Shown one piece after another: positions 63,692 to 64,000 of a stretch of DNA of 64,000 nucleotides. The DNA comes from a virus: positions 16,676-80,675 of IMG/VR virus record IMGVR_UViG_3300020424_000003; one strand, written 5' to 3'. The number at the start of each line of letters is the position of its first letter. Positions within the stretch are counted from its first letter, which is position 1. Under the pieces are notes generated by a model. That model ran no database searches, was not told the DNA's origin, and saw only the letters and a list, made by a program, of their open reading frames with translations. A program made the position numbers and the translations under genes.

Positions 63692-64000
63692 ATGGAAGAA
63701 CCTAAATTCAACAACAAGATAGAAGATCTTGAAGATCAACTGTGGGATATCAAACAAAGGCTTGAATACGTGGAGTCAGTGTTGGAGATTGAACCAGAAG
63801 ATGAAGATGATGACTATGATCCCACACTACACCCAAGCATGGAAGATGATCACTCAGGTGATGACGACTATTTTGATCAGGATGATCCACTCAAGCACAC
63901 ACATGATGATGGCACTGAGCATTCACATGAAGGTGGTGATCAACCACATGATCATGATGATGACGATGTCAAACCAGAAGACTTGGATCACTCCAATGCG
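63692..64000 (+). CDS. Acidic His-rich protein, 3' end outside the window
   Basis: 103 residues visible. Helical start MEEPKFNNKIEDLEDQLWDI then Asp/Glu/His-rich (HTHDDGTEHSHEGGD), suggesting metal binding. Late promoter; AGGAG upstream. C-terminus runs off the window. Confidence 0.6.
   Translation, partial: MEEPKFNNKIEDLEDQLWDIKQRLEYVESVLEIEPEDEDDDYDPTLHPSMEDDHSGDDDYFDQDDPLKHTHDDGTEHSHEGGDQPHDHDDDDVKPEDLDHSNA

Noticed and set aside
1-64000. CRISPR arrays, insertion sequences, integrase or attachment sites
   Set aside because: No regularly spaced repeats, transposase or integrase was seen; the tRNAs are not flanked by visible duplicated ends.
1-64000. That the window is bacterial chromosome
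   Set aside because: Host-type genes (dnaK, clpS, hemA, rpsU, tmRNA) are present, but they are interleaved with PAAR, tail fibre, T4-type late promoters and dense orphan ORFs, and there are no housekeeping operons.

Overview
This window looks like part of a large tailed marine bacteriophage of the T4-like (Tevenvirinae-related, cyanophage/pelagiphage type) group. The DNA is AT-rich and compact. It has T4-style late promoters (TATAAATA or TATAAGTA), class Ia ribonucleotide reductase with glutaredoxin, a PAAR protein, a tail-fibre/beta-helix protein, many 2OG-Fe(II) oxygenases, proteins with T4-like capsid-targeting N-termini, and dozens of tiny orphan genes. Two features point to an alphaproteobacterial host, possibly SAR11: a circularly permuted (two-piece) tmRNA, and 5-aminolevulinate synthase, the C4-pathway enzyme. 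No terminase, major capsid or DNA polymerase gene lies in the window, so the phage assignment rests on gene content and regulation rather than a core-gene tree.

Layout. From 1 to about 12.5 kb (minus strand) there are host-takeover and metabolic genes: tryptophan halogenase, heme oxygenase, ClpS, DnaK, Hsp20, two 2OG oxygenases, GMP reductase, ribosomal protein S21, a coiled-coil membrane protein, three lipoproteins, a nuclease, tRNA-Asp, tRNA-Ala and the tmRNA. From 12.5 to 24 kb (mostly minus) lie cold-shock protein, PAAR protein, grx-nrdB-nrdA, a tail fibre, a PD-(D/E)XK nuclease, three more 2OG oxygenases, endonuclease III and a NifU-like protein. From 24 to 32 kb (minus) is a late, virion-associated block whose proteins share short N-termini like T4 capsid-targeting peptides. 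It includes a pair of very basic paralogues, a polymerase-beta-type nucleotidyltransferase and a ligase-fold protein. From 32 to 44 kb (mixed strands) are tRNA-Gly, a PqqA-like peptide, a PiT-like phosphate permease, a small-protein operon, a methyltransferase, 5-aminolevulinate synthase, a DUF454 protein, secreted structural-type proteins and an AlgH-like protein. From 44 to 64 kb (plus) is a HemD-like gene followed by a long early region of very small genes, four tRNAs, a SleB-type hydrolase and an AAA+ ATPase.

Regulation is unusually readable. Early genes on the right use near-identical sigma-70 promoters (GGTTGAC, 17-bp spacer, TATAAT-like box), usually followed exactly 5 nt later by a second TATAAT-like box and then a GAGGGCAAAATG-type leader. 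Late genes use the T4-type box; in at least five cases the box sits 5 nt before the start codon, which predicts leaderless mRNAs. Several strong minus-strand promoters lie in the gene-poor 56.8-57.9 kb stretch and near 60.1 kb with no gene to serve, suggesting small RNAs.

Three functional sets stand out. A tetrapyrrole set: ALA synthase, a HemD-like protein and heme oxygenase. A proteostasis/translation set: permuted tmRNA, ClpS, DnaK, Hsp20 and S21. A possible redox/iron set: NifU-like protein next to the Fe-S enzyme endonuclease III, glutaredoxin and five Fe(II) oxygenases. Functions are inferred from sequence motifs read by eye; no database search was possible.
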